Source: Paraburkholderia flava
GTDB taxonomy: Bacteria; Pseudomonadota; Gammaproteobacteria; Burkholderiales; Burkholderiaceae
Length of the DNA stretch: 64,000 nt
Direction: 5' to 3'
Assembly: GCF_004359985.1 (NCBI RefSeq)
Contig: NZ_SMRO01000002.1
Span: 372,001-436,000, forward strand
Shown here: positions 48,804-57,222 of the stretch, one piece after another
Numbering within the stretch: the stretch's first letter is position 1
Layout: every line of letters begins with the position of its first letter
The notes under the pieces: model-generated
Seen by the model: only the letters and a program-made list of their open reading frames with translations
The model's database searches: none
Told to the model about the DNA's origin: nothing
Made by a program: the position numbers and the translations under genes

Positions 48804-49988
48804 TCACAGCGAGTCGAGCACAGTGCGCAGCATCGCGAGCATCTGGTCGATCTCGTCGCGCGTCACGTTCAGCGCCGGCATGAAGCGCAGCAGGTTGGGG
48901 CGCGCGGCGTTCAGCAGCAGGCCGTCCGGTTGCATCAGGCGCGCCTTCTCGACGATCTGCGGACCGATATCCTTGCCGAGCAGTAGCGCGCGCAGCAGCC
49001 CTTCGCCGCGTTCGCCGGCAAAGCCGCGTTCTTCCGACAGTTCGAGCAGCTTCGTGCGCAGATACTCGCTGCGCTCGCGCACGCCTTCGAGAAAACCGGG
49101 CGCCGTGAGCTGCGAGATCACCGAGTAGCCGACCGCCGTCATCAGCGGATTGCCGTTGTACGTGCCGCCCTGATCGCCGGCCTCGAACACTTCTACTTCT
49201 TTCTTCGCGAGCAGCGCGGCGAGCGGCACGCCACCGCCGATGCCCTTGCCGAGCGTCATGATGTCCGGCTCGATGTCCGACAGTTCGTACGCGAACAGTG
49301 TGCCGGCACGGCCGCAGCCGCTCTGCACTTCATCGACGATCAGCAGGAGGCCGTGCTTCTTTGTCAGCGCGCGCAGCTGCTGCATGAATTCTTTGGTCGC
49401 CGGAATCACGCCGCCTTCGCCCTGGATCGGTTCGAGCATCACGGCGACGGTCTTGCCGGTGATCAGCTTTTCAACCGATTCGATGTCGTTCAGATCGGCT
49501 TTCGGAAAGCCCGGCACCTGCGGCGCGTAGATCGTGTCCCAGCCCGGCTTGCCGCTCGCCGACATCGTCGCGAGCGTGCGGCCGTGGAAGCTGTGATCGA
49601 ACGTGATGATCTCGTACGCGCCGTCGCGGAATTTGCGGCCCCACTTGCGCGCGAGCTTGATCGCACCTTCGTTGGCTTCCGCGCCGCTGTTCGTGAAGAA
49701 CACCTTGTCGAAGCAGCTGTTCTCCGTGAGCAGGTTCGCGAGCTGCGCCATCGGCGCGTTGTAGAACGCCGGCGACGGGTTGATCAGCTGACGGGCCTGC
49801 TTGTCCAGCGCTTCGATCATGCCTTCGTTGCAGTGGCCGAGACTGTTCACGGCCCAGCCCTGGATGAAGTCGAGATATCGCTTGCCTTCGTTGTCGTAGA
49901 TCCACGACCCCTTGCCATGCGTGAAAACGATTTCGGGCCGGTTCGTGATGTACATCAACGACTCGATCGGATACTCATTGAAATTCAT
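48804..49988 (-). CDS. argD: Acetylornithine transaminase
   Basis: 394 aa class III PLP aminotransferase converting N-acetylglutamate semialdehyde to N-acetylornithine in arginine synthesis. Blocks: FFTNSGAEANEGAIKLARKWG, FHGRTLATMSASG, VMLEPIQGEGGV, LLIVDEVQSGCGRAG and the PLP lysine in TLGKGIGGGVPLAA. GGAG nine bases before the ATG. Family members that also act on succinyldiaminopimelate or succinylornithine are hard to separate by sequence. Confidence 0.9.
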   Translation of the reverse strand: MNFNEYPIESLMYITNRPEIVFTHGKGSWIYDNEGKRYLDFIQGWAVNSLGHCNEGMIEALDKQARQLINPSPAFYNAPMAQLANLLTENSCFDKVFFTNSGAEANEGAIKLARKWGRKFRDGAYEIITFDHSFHGRTLATMSASGKPGWDTIYAPQVPGFPKADLNDIESVEKLITGKTVAVMLEPIQGEGGVIPATKEFMQQLRALTKKHGLLLIVDEVQSGCGRAGTLFAYELSDIEPDIMTLGKGIGGGVPLAALLAKKEVEVFEAGDQGGTYNGNPLMTAVGYSVISQLTAPGFLEGVRERSEYLRTKLLELSEERGFAGERGEGLLRALLLGKDIGPQIVEKARLMQPDGLLLNAARPNLLRFMPALNVTRDEIDQMLAMLRTVLDSL

Positions 49989-50069
49989 GGCGACAGACTC
50001 CAGGCGATGCGGATGGAAAGGGCCGGCAAAGGGCGGTTAATCAAGGAACAGCGAAACGTGAGACAAAAA

Positions 50070-50208
50070 TACAAAAAGCCACGGCATGCCGTGGCTTTCA
50101 TGATTCGAACTGCGTGCGCCTGAACGGCGCGAATCCGTGACGAGCCAGCGGCGCCCCTAGGGGGACGGCGAGCGGCGACGTCGAAGTTCGGACTGGATGC
50201 GGTTCATG
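50070..50208 (-). ncRNA. Candidate small RNA between a promoter and an intrinsic terminator
   Basis: On the minus strand a good promoter (50244-50215) would start a transcript near 50208 that ends at the terminator 50098-50073. No convincing protein is encoded: the first ATG gives only about 16 codons. Inside is an inverted repeat GATTCG...CGAATC enclosing GCGCC/GGCGC, and a self-complementary CCCCCTAGGGG, so the RNA would be structured. It is not recognised as 6S, tmRNA, SRP RNA or RNase P RNA. Confidence 0.4.
50073..50098 (-). terminator. Terminator of the candidate small RNA / reductase gene
   Basis: AAAGCCACGG/CCGTGGCTTT with CATG loop (50075-50098), T-run on the minus strand. It lies 190 bases after the reductase stop and 85 bases before argD. 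Confidence 0.9.
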
Positions 50209-50214
50209 CGCGAA

Positions 50215-50244
50215 AGAATACGACAACGCGCGCGCTCATGTAAA
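50215..50244 (-). promoter_or_regulatory. Candidate promoter for the small RNA
   Basis: Minus strand -35 TTTACA (50244-50239), 18-base spacer, -10 TATTCT (50220-50215). Confidence 0.5.
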
Positions 50245-50288
50245 CCATGAATTTCGCGCGCTGAGTCGATTTCCTCTTCGTGGCCCTT

Positions 50289-51320
50289 TCAGACCGGGTT
50301 CGCCAGATCCGCGGCGCTGGTGAACGAGTCCGCGTAGAACTCGTCTTCCGGCAGCCGGTGATGCTGGGTGAAATCGCGCTGCGCCGACTCGACCATCACC
50401 GGTGCACCGCATGCGTACACCTGATAGCCGGACAAGTCTGGCAGATCCTCGATGACGGAGCGATGAACGAAGCCCGTGCGGCCGGTCCACGCATCGCTCG
50501 GGTCCGGCTCGGACAGCACCGGTACGAAGCGGAAGTTCGGCACGTCTTTCGCCCACTGCTCGGCGAGCTCGAGCAGGTACAGATCCTTCTTGCGGCGCGC
50601 GCCCCAGTACAGCGTCATCGGCCGGTCGATCTGCTGGAATATCGCGTGTTCGATGATCGCCTTCAGCGGTGCGAAGCCGGTGCCCGAGCCGAGCAGCACG
50701 ATCGGCTTGTCGGAGTCTTCGCGCAGGAAGAACGTGCCGAGCGGTGCCTCGAAGCGCAAGATGTCGCGCTCTTTCATCGCGCCGAAGACGTGGTCGGTGA
50801 ACGTGCCGCCGGGCATGTGCCGGATGTGCAGTTCAATCGGACCTTCGCTGTGCGGCGCGCTTGCCATCGAATAGCTGCGGCGCTTGCCGTCCTTCAGGAT
50901 GAATTCGAGGTACTGGCCCGCGAGATACTGCAGGCGTTCGTTCGCCGGCAATTGCAGTTTCAGCACGACGACGTCGTCGGCCTTGCGCTCGATCGCGTTC
51001 ACGCGGCACGGCAGCTTCTTCACCTGCACGTCACCGACGCCGGCCACTTCGCGGACGTCGATCTCGAGATCGGTGAGCGGCGTCGCGCAGCAGAAGAGCG
51101 CCATGCCGCGGGTTTTTTCATCGTTCGACAATGCCGACGACGAATGCGCGCGCTGCGCGACTTCGCCGCTGACGAGCGTGCCCTTGCACGAACCGCACGC
51201 GCCGTTCTTGCAGCCGTACGGAAGACCGATGCCCTGGCGAAGCGCGGCGGTCAGCACGGGTTCATCGGGTTCCACCTGAAACTGCCGGCCGCTTTGCCGG
51301 AGCGTGACGTTAAATGCCAT
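50289..51320 (-). CDS. NAD(P)H reductase with 2Fe-2S ferredoxin and FAD/NAD domains (CDP-6-deoxy-glucoseen-reductase-like)
   Basis: 343 aa. N-terminal plant-type ferredoxin domain (about 1-90) with Cys in YGCKNGACGSC and LFCC. FAD-binding part with GQYLEF and RRSYSMAS; NAD part with GSGTGFAPLKA and the late VYACGAPVMVE. This layout passes electrons from NADH to a partner oxygenase or reductase. In Burkholderiaceae such proteins are often named CDP-6-deoxy-delta-3,4-glucoseen reductase (AscD), but no deoxysugar genes are nearby, so that name is doubtful. No Shine-Dalgarno is obvious. Monocistronic, divergent from the epimerase gene. Confidence 0.85.
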   Translation of the reverse strand: MAFNVTLRQSGRQFQVEPDEPVLTAALRQGIGLPYGCKNGACGSCKGTLVSGEVAQRAHSSSALSNDEKTRGMALFCCATPLTDLEIDVREVAGVGDVQVKKLPCRVNAIERKADDVVVLKLQLPANERLQYLAGQYLEFILKDGKRRSYSMASAPHSEGPIELHIRHMPGGTFTDHVFGAMKERDILRFEAPLGTFFLREDSDKPIVLLGSGTGFAPLKAIIEHAIFQQIDRPMTLYWGARRKKDLYLLELAEQWAKDVPNFRFVPVLSEPDPSDAWTGRTGFVHRSVIEDLPDLSGYQVYACGAPVMVESAQRDFTQHHRLPEDEFYADSFTSAADLANPV

Positions 51321-51388
51321 AGAGAAAGATCAGATCGAAGAGTCGGTAATCGGTGCGCGCCGTTCGCGACGGCTACAATGCGTCCACC

Positions 51389-52414
51389 ATGAAAGTCACA
51401 CGAAAACTGCGCCGCCCGCGCGTACTGATTGTCGGATGCGGCGACGTCGGCATGCGTTGCGCCGAACAACTGCAACCGCGCGCACGCGTCGTCGCGCTGA
51501 CCACCCAGCCCGCGCGATGTGCCGAACTGCGTGCCGCCGGTGTGACGCCGGTGGTCGGCGACCTCGACGTGCGCCGTTCGCTCGCGCGGCTCGCGGGACT
51601 TGCGCCGACTGTACTGCACCTGGCGCCGCCGCAGAAAACCGGCGACGACGACCGCCGCACGCGCGCATTGCTTGCCGCATTGAATACCCGCCGGACCAGT
51701 CCCGCACGTGCTGCCGCGAGCGTGCCGGTGGCGCGTTTGCGACGCCTGTGCATGGCGCAGATGGAGCGCGAAACAGGCGCTATTGTACCCGACGGGGTAG
51801 CCCGGATTTCCCTGTGGAGAACCCCGCCTAAAGTGGTCTACGCGAGCACGACGGGCGTGTACGGCGACTGCGGCGGCGCACGGATCGACGAGACGCGGCC
51901 GGTGCGGCCGGCCAATCCGCGCGCGTTGCGGCGCGTGTCGGCCGAGCGCCAGTTGCGGCGCGCAACTGCTCGCGGCGCGGCGCGTGCGTGCATCGCGCGG
52001 ATTCCCGGCATCTATGCGGCGAACCGTCTGCCGCTCGCGCGGCTCGAGAAGCGCACCCCGGCGCTGATCGATGCGGACGACGTCTACACGAGCCATATCC
52101 ACGCCGACGATCTCGCGACGATCCTCGTCCGCATGACGACGCACGGTCGCACCGCGCGCGTGATTCACGCGTCGGACGACAGCGAGATGAAGATGGGAAC
52201 GTACTTCGATCGGGTAGCCGATGCGTACGGACTCGCACGCGCACCGCGCATCGCACGCGATGAAGCGGAACAGCAACTCGATCCGATGCTGCTGTCGTTC
52301 ATGCGCGAGTCGCGCCGGCTCATCAACACGCGTTTGAAGCGCGAGCTGCGGGTGCGGCTGCGTTATCCGAGTGTCGACGATTTTCTGCGGACCGAGACCC
52401 GGACAAAGATCTAG
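51389..52414 (+). CDS. NAD-dependent epimerase/dehydratase-family protein (YeeZ-like)
   Basis: 341 aa from MKVTRKLRRPR at 51389. Rossmann start VLIVGCGDVGMRCAEQL, then VVYASTTGVYGDCGGARIDE as in atypical extended SDRs, and IARIPGIYAANRLPL and SHIHADDLATIL. The region around residues 80-135 is long and Arg-rich, an insertion compared with typical SDRs. Substrate unknown. A TACAAT -10-like element lies just upstream (51375-51380). Confidence 0.82.
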   Translation: MKVTRKLRRPRVLIVGCGDVGMRCAEQLQPRARVVALTTQPARCAELRAAGVTPVVGDLDVRRSLARLAGLAPTVLHLAPPQKTGDDDRRTRALLAALNTRRTSPARAAASVPVARLRRLCMAQMERETGAIVPDGVARISLWRTPPKVVYASTTGVYGDCGGARIDETRPVRPANPRALRRVSAERQLRRATARGAARACIARIPGIYAANRLPLARLEKRTPALIDADDVYTSHIHADDLATILVRMTTHGRTARVIHASDDSEMKMGTYFDRVADAYGLARAPRIARDEAEQQLDPMLLSFMRESRRLINTRLKRELRVRLRYPSVDDFLRTETRTKI

Positions 52415-52437
52415 ACGCAGCGCGCGCAGGGTCGAAC

Positions 52438-52459
52438 GACGTCGCCGGACAGCGACGTC
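52438..52459. other. Hairpin between convergent epimerase and 62-aa genes
   Basis: Perfect GACGTCGC/GCGACGTC repeat with a 6-base loop; no T-run on either strand. May help end transcripts or protect 3' ends. Confidence 0.4.
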
Positions 52460-52505
52460 TGATCCCGATCACGCATCACACGTTGGCGCTTCCCGCGCCG
52501 ATGCA

Positions 52506-52694
52506 TCACGTCAATGCGGGCAGTGCTTCGAGTAGCAGGAAGCAGAGCATCGCACCGATCAGCGCACCGATCAGGTTTGGATGATATTGATGCCTTAGAT
52601 GCATCGCGGTCAGCAAGCCACCGACCAGAATCGCGCCTAGACCTGTGAACGCAAGCATCACGAACGAGATCTCAAAATTGCCGATAGTTATCAT
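52506..52694 (-). CDS. Small two-helix membrane protein
   Basis: 62 aa. Two hydrophobic segments (about 8-31 and 40-60) separated by a short His/Arg-containing turn (MHLRHQYHPN), so a hairpin-like inner-membrane protein. A very good Shine-Dalgarno (AAGGAGGGGG) precedes the ATG. Stands alone. Not recognised; function unknown. Confidence 0.65.
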   Translation of the reverse strand: MITIGNFEISFVMLAFTGLGAILVGGLLTAMHLRHQYHPNLIGALIGAMLCFLLLEALPALT

Positions 52695-52927
52695 GGCGCC
52701 CCCTCCTTGATTCCTTTGTAATGTTTGTTAATCAAGTATAGGGCGCACGGTCAGTAAGGGCATGCTGCGGCGCAGTGAGAAAGCGCCGCGAACGGACGCT
52801 CGATCGGCCCCGGGCCTTGCTCTGGCGGGCTTTTGCACGGCAATTGGGGCGCGCTAGATGTTTACCCCCTCAGTAAATTTCCTGAAGGATTCTGGCCTGG
52901 TGTAGCGCGATTTCAGCCCGGCGAGAT

Positions 52928-53632
52928 TCAACCGCCCCGCAACGCCGCGAGCTGCGCATCGTCGAGCCATTGCCATGTCCCTTCGGCGAGCGTCGAAGGC
53001 AACGCGAGGCCACCAATCCGCTCGCGATGCAGCGCGTCGACGCGATTACCCGCCGCCGCGACCATCCGCTTCACCTGGTGGTACTTGCCTTCGAGCACGC
53101 TCAGTTCGAGCACGTGCGAATCGCGTGCGCGTGCGTCGACGGCCTGGATCGGTTTCGCTTCGCCATGCAGCAGCACGCCGGCGCGTAACGCATCGAGTTG
53201 CGCATCGTCGAGCGCGTGACGCGTCGTCGCGATGTAGGTCTTCGGCACCTTGCGTTTCGGCGATGTGAATGCGTGGACGAACTGGCCGTCGTCGGACAGC
53301 AGCAGCAAGCCGGTCGTGTCCTGATCGAGCCGTCCGACACACTGCACACCGCGCGTGATGAACGGCGCCGGCAGCAGACTGAATACGCTCTGATGATGTT
53401 GCGGATCGCGCGAGCATTCGTAACCCGCGGGCTTGTTGAGCAGCAGATACACGCGCTCGCGATACGGCCAGAGCGTGCCGTCGACAGAGAACGTCAGCAT
53501 GTCGGTTGCGATCTGCGCATCGGCGTCGTCGCATGCGATGCCGTCGATCGCCACGCGACCTTCCGCGATCAGCGCGCGGCACTGACGTCGCGAGCCGAAG
53601 CCCTGGGTGAAGAGAACGCTTTCGAGATTCAT
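52928..53632 (-). CDS. rsuA: 16S rRNA pseudouridine 516 synthase
   Basis: 234 aa with an N-terminal S4-like RNA-binding part (about 1-55) and the RsuA catalytic domain. Active motif VGRLDQDTTGLLLLSDDG, with the catalytic Asp in GRLD; the KYHQVKRM block follows. The usual substrate is U516 of 16S rRNA. RluB-type neighbours cannot be fully excluded. Monocistronic, divergent from the MFS gene over 193 bases. Confidence 0.88.
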   Translation of the reverse strand: MNLESVLFTQGFGSRRQCRALIAEGRVAIDGIACDDADAQIATDMLTFSVDGTLWPYRERVYLLLNKPAGYECSRDPQHHQSVFSLLPAPFITRGVQCVGRLDQDTTGLLLLSDDGQFVHAFTSPKRKVPKTYIATTRHALDDAQLDALRAGVLLHGEAKPIQAVDARARDSHVLELSVLEGKYHQVKRMVAAAGNRVDALHRERIGGLALPSTLAEGTWQWLDDAQLAALRGG

Positions 53633-53825
53633 GAAGAGAGAAGGGCAGCTGGAGCGATAGGTGCAGTGATGCGCGCCCGCATTTTACCCGGGACACGTCG
53701 CGCCTCTCTCGACCGCCGACCGTCACGCTAATACCCCGCCGACACCGCGAATAACACCGCAAGAACCGGAGCGCGACGCACCAGCCATCCAGCGACGATA
53801 ACCCCATCGTCACTGGAGATCATCG

Positions 53826-55064
53826 ATGAACGCTTCGCAACCGATCCTGCCGTCCGCATTCCAGCGGCTCGCGTGGTCCAATCTCGCCGCGCAGTCAGCG
53901 GAACAGATCAGTCTCGCGGCCGCGCCGCTCGTCGCCGTGTTCGCACTCGGCGCAACCGCGCGCGATACCGGCCTGCTGCAAACCGCGCAGACACTGCCGT
54001 TCCTGTTGCTGTCGATCCCGCTCGGAATCTGGGCCGACCGCCGCTCGCGCCGCAACTTGATGACCGTTGCCGAAGCGGTCCGCGTGCTCGCGATGGTGGC
54101 CGTGCTGCTGCTGATCAGCATGCATGCACTGTCGTTGCCGCTGCTCGCGATGCTCGGTTTTCTCGGCGCGACGGGCACCGTTGCCTACAGCGTCGCGGCA
54201 CCCGCACTCGTGCCTTCGCTCGTACCGCGCGAGGCGTTCGCTGCTGCCAACGGCCGCATCGAACTCGCACGCAGCGTCGCGTATTCGGCGGGGCCGGCGG
54301 TGGGCGGGTTGCTCGTCGGCTGGATCGGCGCGGGCTGGGCATATGGTTGCGCGGCGGCGCTGTCGGCACTCGCCGTCGCGCTGCTCGCTGGATTGCGCGA
54401 ACCGGCACGCACGCAGGCCGCGCAGCGCCATTTCATGCTCGAGCTACGCGACGGCGCGAGCTTCGTCCTGCGCGATCCGCTGCTGCGTCCAATGCTTGCC
54501 ACCGCCGTGTTCTTCAACATCGGCTTCTTCACGCTGCAGTCGATGTACGTGCCGTATGCGGTGCATCGGCTGGCGCTGTCCGCTTCGGCGGTGGGCGTGA
54601 CGCTCGGCGCGTATGGCGTCGGCATGGTGTGTGGTGCGCTATCGGCGTCCGCGGTCGCGCGACGGCTCACGTTCGGCCGCATGCTGACGATCGGTCCCGC
54701 GTGCGGTCTGCTCGCATCGTTGGTGATGGTCGCGACGATCGCCGTGCCGTCGTTCTGGCTCGCCGCGCTCAGCTTTTTCCTGCTCGGCGTCGGCCCGATC
54801 CTGTGGACAGTCGGTTCGACCACGCTGCGCCAGGCCGTCACGCCCGAGCGGATGATGGGTCGCGTATCGGCGATCAACAGCACGGCCACATACGGCGCGC
54901 GGCCGCTCGGTGCATTGCTCGGCGCGGCGATCAGCGCGCACTGGGGGATGGAAGCGTGTCTGGTTGCAGCCGCCGTCGCGTTTCTGCTGCAGGCGCTGAT
55001 CATCGTGAGGTCGGCGGCCGCGCGGCTCTCGCGTATTCCCGAGCAAGGCGCCGCAGCCTGCTGA
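53826..55064 (+). CDS. MFS transporter (EntS-like)
   Basis: 412 aa with about twelve hydrophobic segments. The MFS signature between helices 2 and 3 is GIWADRRSRRNLM. Overall it resembles the EntS/multidrug exporter group (PLGIWADR; NGRIELARSVAYSAGPAVGG; TTLRQAVTPERMMGRVSAI). GGAG lies before the ATG. No siderophore genes are near, so the substrate is open. Single gene. Confidence 0.85.
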   Translation: MNASQPILPSAFQRLAWSNLAAQSAEQISLAAAPLVAVFALGATARDTGLLQTAQTLPFLLLSIPLGIWADRRSRRNLMTVAEAVRVLAMVAVLLLISMHALSLPLLAMLGFLGATGTVAYSVAAPALVPSLVPREAFAAANGRIELARSVAYSAGPAVGGLLVGWIGAGWAYGCAAALSALAVALLAGLREPARTQAAQRHFMLELRDGASFVLRDPLLRPMLATAVFFNIGFFTLQSMYVPYAVHRLALSASAVGVTLGAYGVGMVCGALSASAVARRLTFGRMLTIGPACGLLASLVMVATIAVPSFWLAALSFFLLGVGPILWTVGSTTLRQAVTPERMMGRVSAINSTATYGARPLGALLGAAISAHWGMEACLVAAAVAFLLQALIIVRSAAARLSRIPEQGAAAC

Positions 55065-55122
55065 AAGAGCGGGACGAAGGACGACGCGACATGCATAAGC
55101 ATCGTCCGGACAAACCCTCGAA

Positions 55123-55173
55123 GATGAAAATGAATTTTTTTCGGATGGATTTCCATGTAAATATTATTTCATC
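55123..55173. promoter_or_regulatory. Inverted repeat upstream of the RpiR-type regulator
   Basis: GATGAAA (55123-55129) faces TTTCATC (55167-55173) in an AT-rich stretch with a possible -10 TATTAT. RpiR/MurR-type regulators commonly bind such repeats next to their own gene, so this may be the operon's operator. Confidence 0.4.
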
Positions 55174-55208
55174 TCATTATTGTGCCGCTGCTGCACCGCC
55201 TGGCTCCG

Positions 55209-56177
55209 ATGATTCATCACCCGCCCGTTGTTTCCCGTTCCGCCGAGCAGGCGATCGCCGCACGCATCGCGGCCGCGATGCCGAGCCTCACGCCGATTCA
55301 CCGGCGCATGGGCGACTACGTGCTGACCAATCTGTTTCGCGCGGCCACGATGCGGATCGACGAATTGGCGAGTGTCGTCGGCGCGTCGGTGGCGACGGCG
55401 AACCGCTTTGCGCGCGCGCTCGGTTTCGACGGCTATCCGCAGTTTCGCGAGGCGCTCGTGCGCGGATTCGAAGCGACACTCGCGCCGGTCGAGCGATTAC
55501 GCACCGCGCAGGAATCGGCGGCGGCCGGCAACGATATCGTCGATACGTCGCTGGAACAGGCCGCGAATAATCTGCAGGCCACGCGCATTTCCGTCGACAG
55601 CGCCGTTGCCAAAGCCGCCGTCGAAGCGATCGTCGCCGCGCGCCGTGTCTTCGTGCTCGGCTACGGCGCCAGCGCGTTTCTCGCGGGTCTGATGGAGCAC
55701 GGCCTGACGCCGTATCACGACAACGTGCAGTTGCTCGCGCTGATGGGCGGACCGTCGCATGCGGCACGGCGGCTGTTCGCTTCGAACGAAGGCGATCTCG
55801 TGATCGGCATCGCGTTTCCGCGCTACGTCGAAGACACGATCAAACTCGCGCGGCGCGCGGCAAGCCGTGGCGCCCGCATCCTCGCGCTCACCGACAGCCC
55901 GCGTTCGCCGCTCGCGCAATTCGCCGATCTCTCGCTGTATATCCGTACCGACCGGCGCCTCGCGTCGAATGCCGATTCAGCCGTGCTTGCTGTGATCGAA
56001 GCGCTGTGCGATGCGGTCGCGTATCGATCGGAACGCTCGGTGAAAGCCGCGGCCGAAGTCAGCGAATTCGTGTTGCCGTGGCTGATCGATCCGCAAGCCG
56101 AGGCCGCCTCCGCAACAGGCCAGCGCGCCACACGCGCCGCACCCCGTACTCCACGCACCAACAAAACCAAACGATGA
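55209..56177 (+). CDS. RpiR/MurR-family transcriptional regulator
   Basis: 322 aa from the ATG at 55209; a GTG at 55182 is an alternative, neither has a clear Shine-Dalgarno. N-terminal HTH_6 domain ([25 protein letters not shown], in parts about residues 47-72), then a SIS sugar-phosphate-binding domain ([45 protein letters not shown]). Basic tail. Its stop overlaps iaaA (ATGA), so it heads the peptide operon and probably controls it in response to a small ligand, possibly a muropeptide sugar. Confidence 0.9.
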   Translation: MIHHPPVVSRSAEQAIAARIAAAMPSLTPIHRRMGDYVLTNLFRAATMRIDELASVVGASVATANRFARALGFDGYPQFREALVRGFEATLAPVERLRTAQESAAAGNDIVDTSLEQAANNLQATRISVDSAVAKAAVEAIVAARRVFVLGYGASAFLAGLMEHGLTPYHDNVQLLALMGGPSHAARRLFASNEGDLVIGIAFPRYVEDTIKLARRAASRGARILALTDSPRSPLAQFADLSLYIRTDRRLASNADSAVLAVIEALCDAVAYRSERSVKAAAEVSEFVLPWLIDPQAEAASATGQRATRAAPRTPRTNKTKR

Positions 56178-57166
56178 ACTCCAACGCAGTCATTGCCATT
56201 CACGGCGGAGCCGGGACCATCCTGCGCGCGTCGATGTCGGCCAGCGCCGAAGCCGATTACCACGCCGCGCTGCACGACGTGCTGAGCGCCAGTCAACGTG
56301 TGCTCGGCGAAGGCGGCAGCGCACTCGACGCCGTCAGCGAAGCCGTGCGTCTTCTCGAAGACTGTCCGCTCTTCAATTCGGGTCACGGCGCGGTCTACAC
56401 AGCGGCCGGCACGCACGAACTCGACGCCGCGATCATGGACGGCAGCACGCTCGACGCCGGTGCGATCTGCTGCGTGAAGCGCGTGCGCAATCCGATCCTG
56501 GTTGCGCGGCGCGTGCTCGAACGCAGCGAGCATGTGCTGTTCACCGGCGAAGGCGCGGAAGCCTTCGCGGCGGCACAGGGCTTCGAATTCGTCGATCCGG
56601 AATACTTTCATACCGATGCGCGTCACCGGCAATGGCTGCTCGCACGCGATCGTCCGCCGATGCTCGATCACGACGGCGCCGCGCTTGCCGCGACGTCCTC
56701 TTCGAACAACGACGACGACCCCACACCGCACGAACCGATCGATCCGAATCGCAAGTTCGGCACCGTCGGTGCGGTCGCGCTCGACCGGCACGGTCACGTT
56801 GCCGCCGCGACGTCGACGGGTGGCATCACGAACAAGCAGGTAGGCCGGGTCGGCGATACGCCGCTGATCGGTGCGGGCTGCTATGCGGACGACGCGACCT
56901 GCGCAGTGTCGACCACCGGCTCGGGCGAGATGTTCATGCGGATGGTCGCGGCCTACGACGTCGCTGCGCAGATGGCCTATCGCAACGTGTCGCTGCAGGA
57001 AGCAGCCGACGACGTCGTGATGAATCGCCTGCCCAGGATCGCGGGCCGCGGCGGTCTGATCGCCGTCGATGCGCGCGGCAACGTCGTGCTGCCGTTCAAC
57101 ACCGAAGGGATGTATCGCGGTTATGCACGACCGGGCGAAACGCCGGTGACGGCGATCTACCGCTAG
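56174..57166 (+). CDS. iaaA: Isoaspartyl peptidase/L-asparaginase (Ntn-hydrolase)
   Basis: 330 aa. Type III asparaginase; it cleaves beta-aspartyl dipeptides and L-Asn after self-cleavage before a Thr. N-terminal [16 protein letters not shown]; the scissile site is GTVGAVALD with nucleophile Thr197, followed by STGGITNK and the later GVGD-like [16 protein letters not shown] and STTGSGEMF. The linker before the Thr ([16 protein letters not shown]) is acidic. The ATG overlaps the regulator's stop. As in E. coli, it lies immediately upstream of gsiABCD. Confidence 0.95.
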   Translation: MNSNAVIAIHGGAGTILRASMSASAEADYHAALHDVLSASQRVLGEGGSALDAVSEAVRLLEDCPLFNSGHGAVYTAAGTHELDAAIMDGSTLDAGAICCVKRVRNPILVARRVLERSEHVLFTGEGAEAFAAAQGFEFVDPEYFHTDARHRQWLLARDRPPMLDHDGAALAATSSSNNDDDPTPHEPIDPNRKFGTVGAVALDRHGHVAAATSTGGITNKQVGRVGDTPLIGAGCYADDATCAVSTTGSGEMFMRMVAAYDVAAQMAYRNVSLQEAADDVVMNRLPRIAGRGGLIAVDARGNVVLPFNTEGMYRGYARPGETPVTAIYR

Positions 57167-57222
57167 TCGATGCGAAACCACGCTGCACGACGCAGCACCT
57201 GAACCCGTCCAAAGGAGTCACC

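Larger units (their letters stand above)
49989..50288. other. 300-base region between argD and the ferredoxin-type reductase
   Basis: No protein gene. It contains a minus-strand promoter-terminator pair bracketing about 140 bases (see the ncRNA entry), and a GATTCG/CGAATC-flanked hairpin (about 50103-50137) inside it. Confidence 0.5.

Noticed and set aside
50098..50125. GTTCGAATC on the minus strand near 50103 as a possible tRNA T-loop
   Set aside because: No T-stem or acceptor stem can be formed; the segment fits better as part of a GATTCG/CGAATC hairpin.
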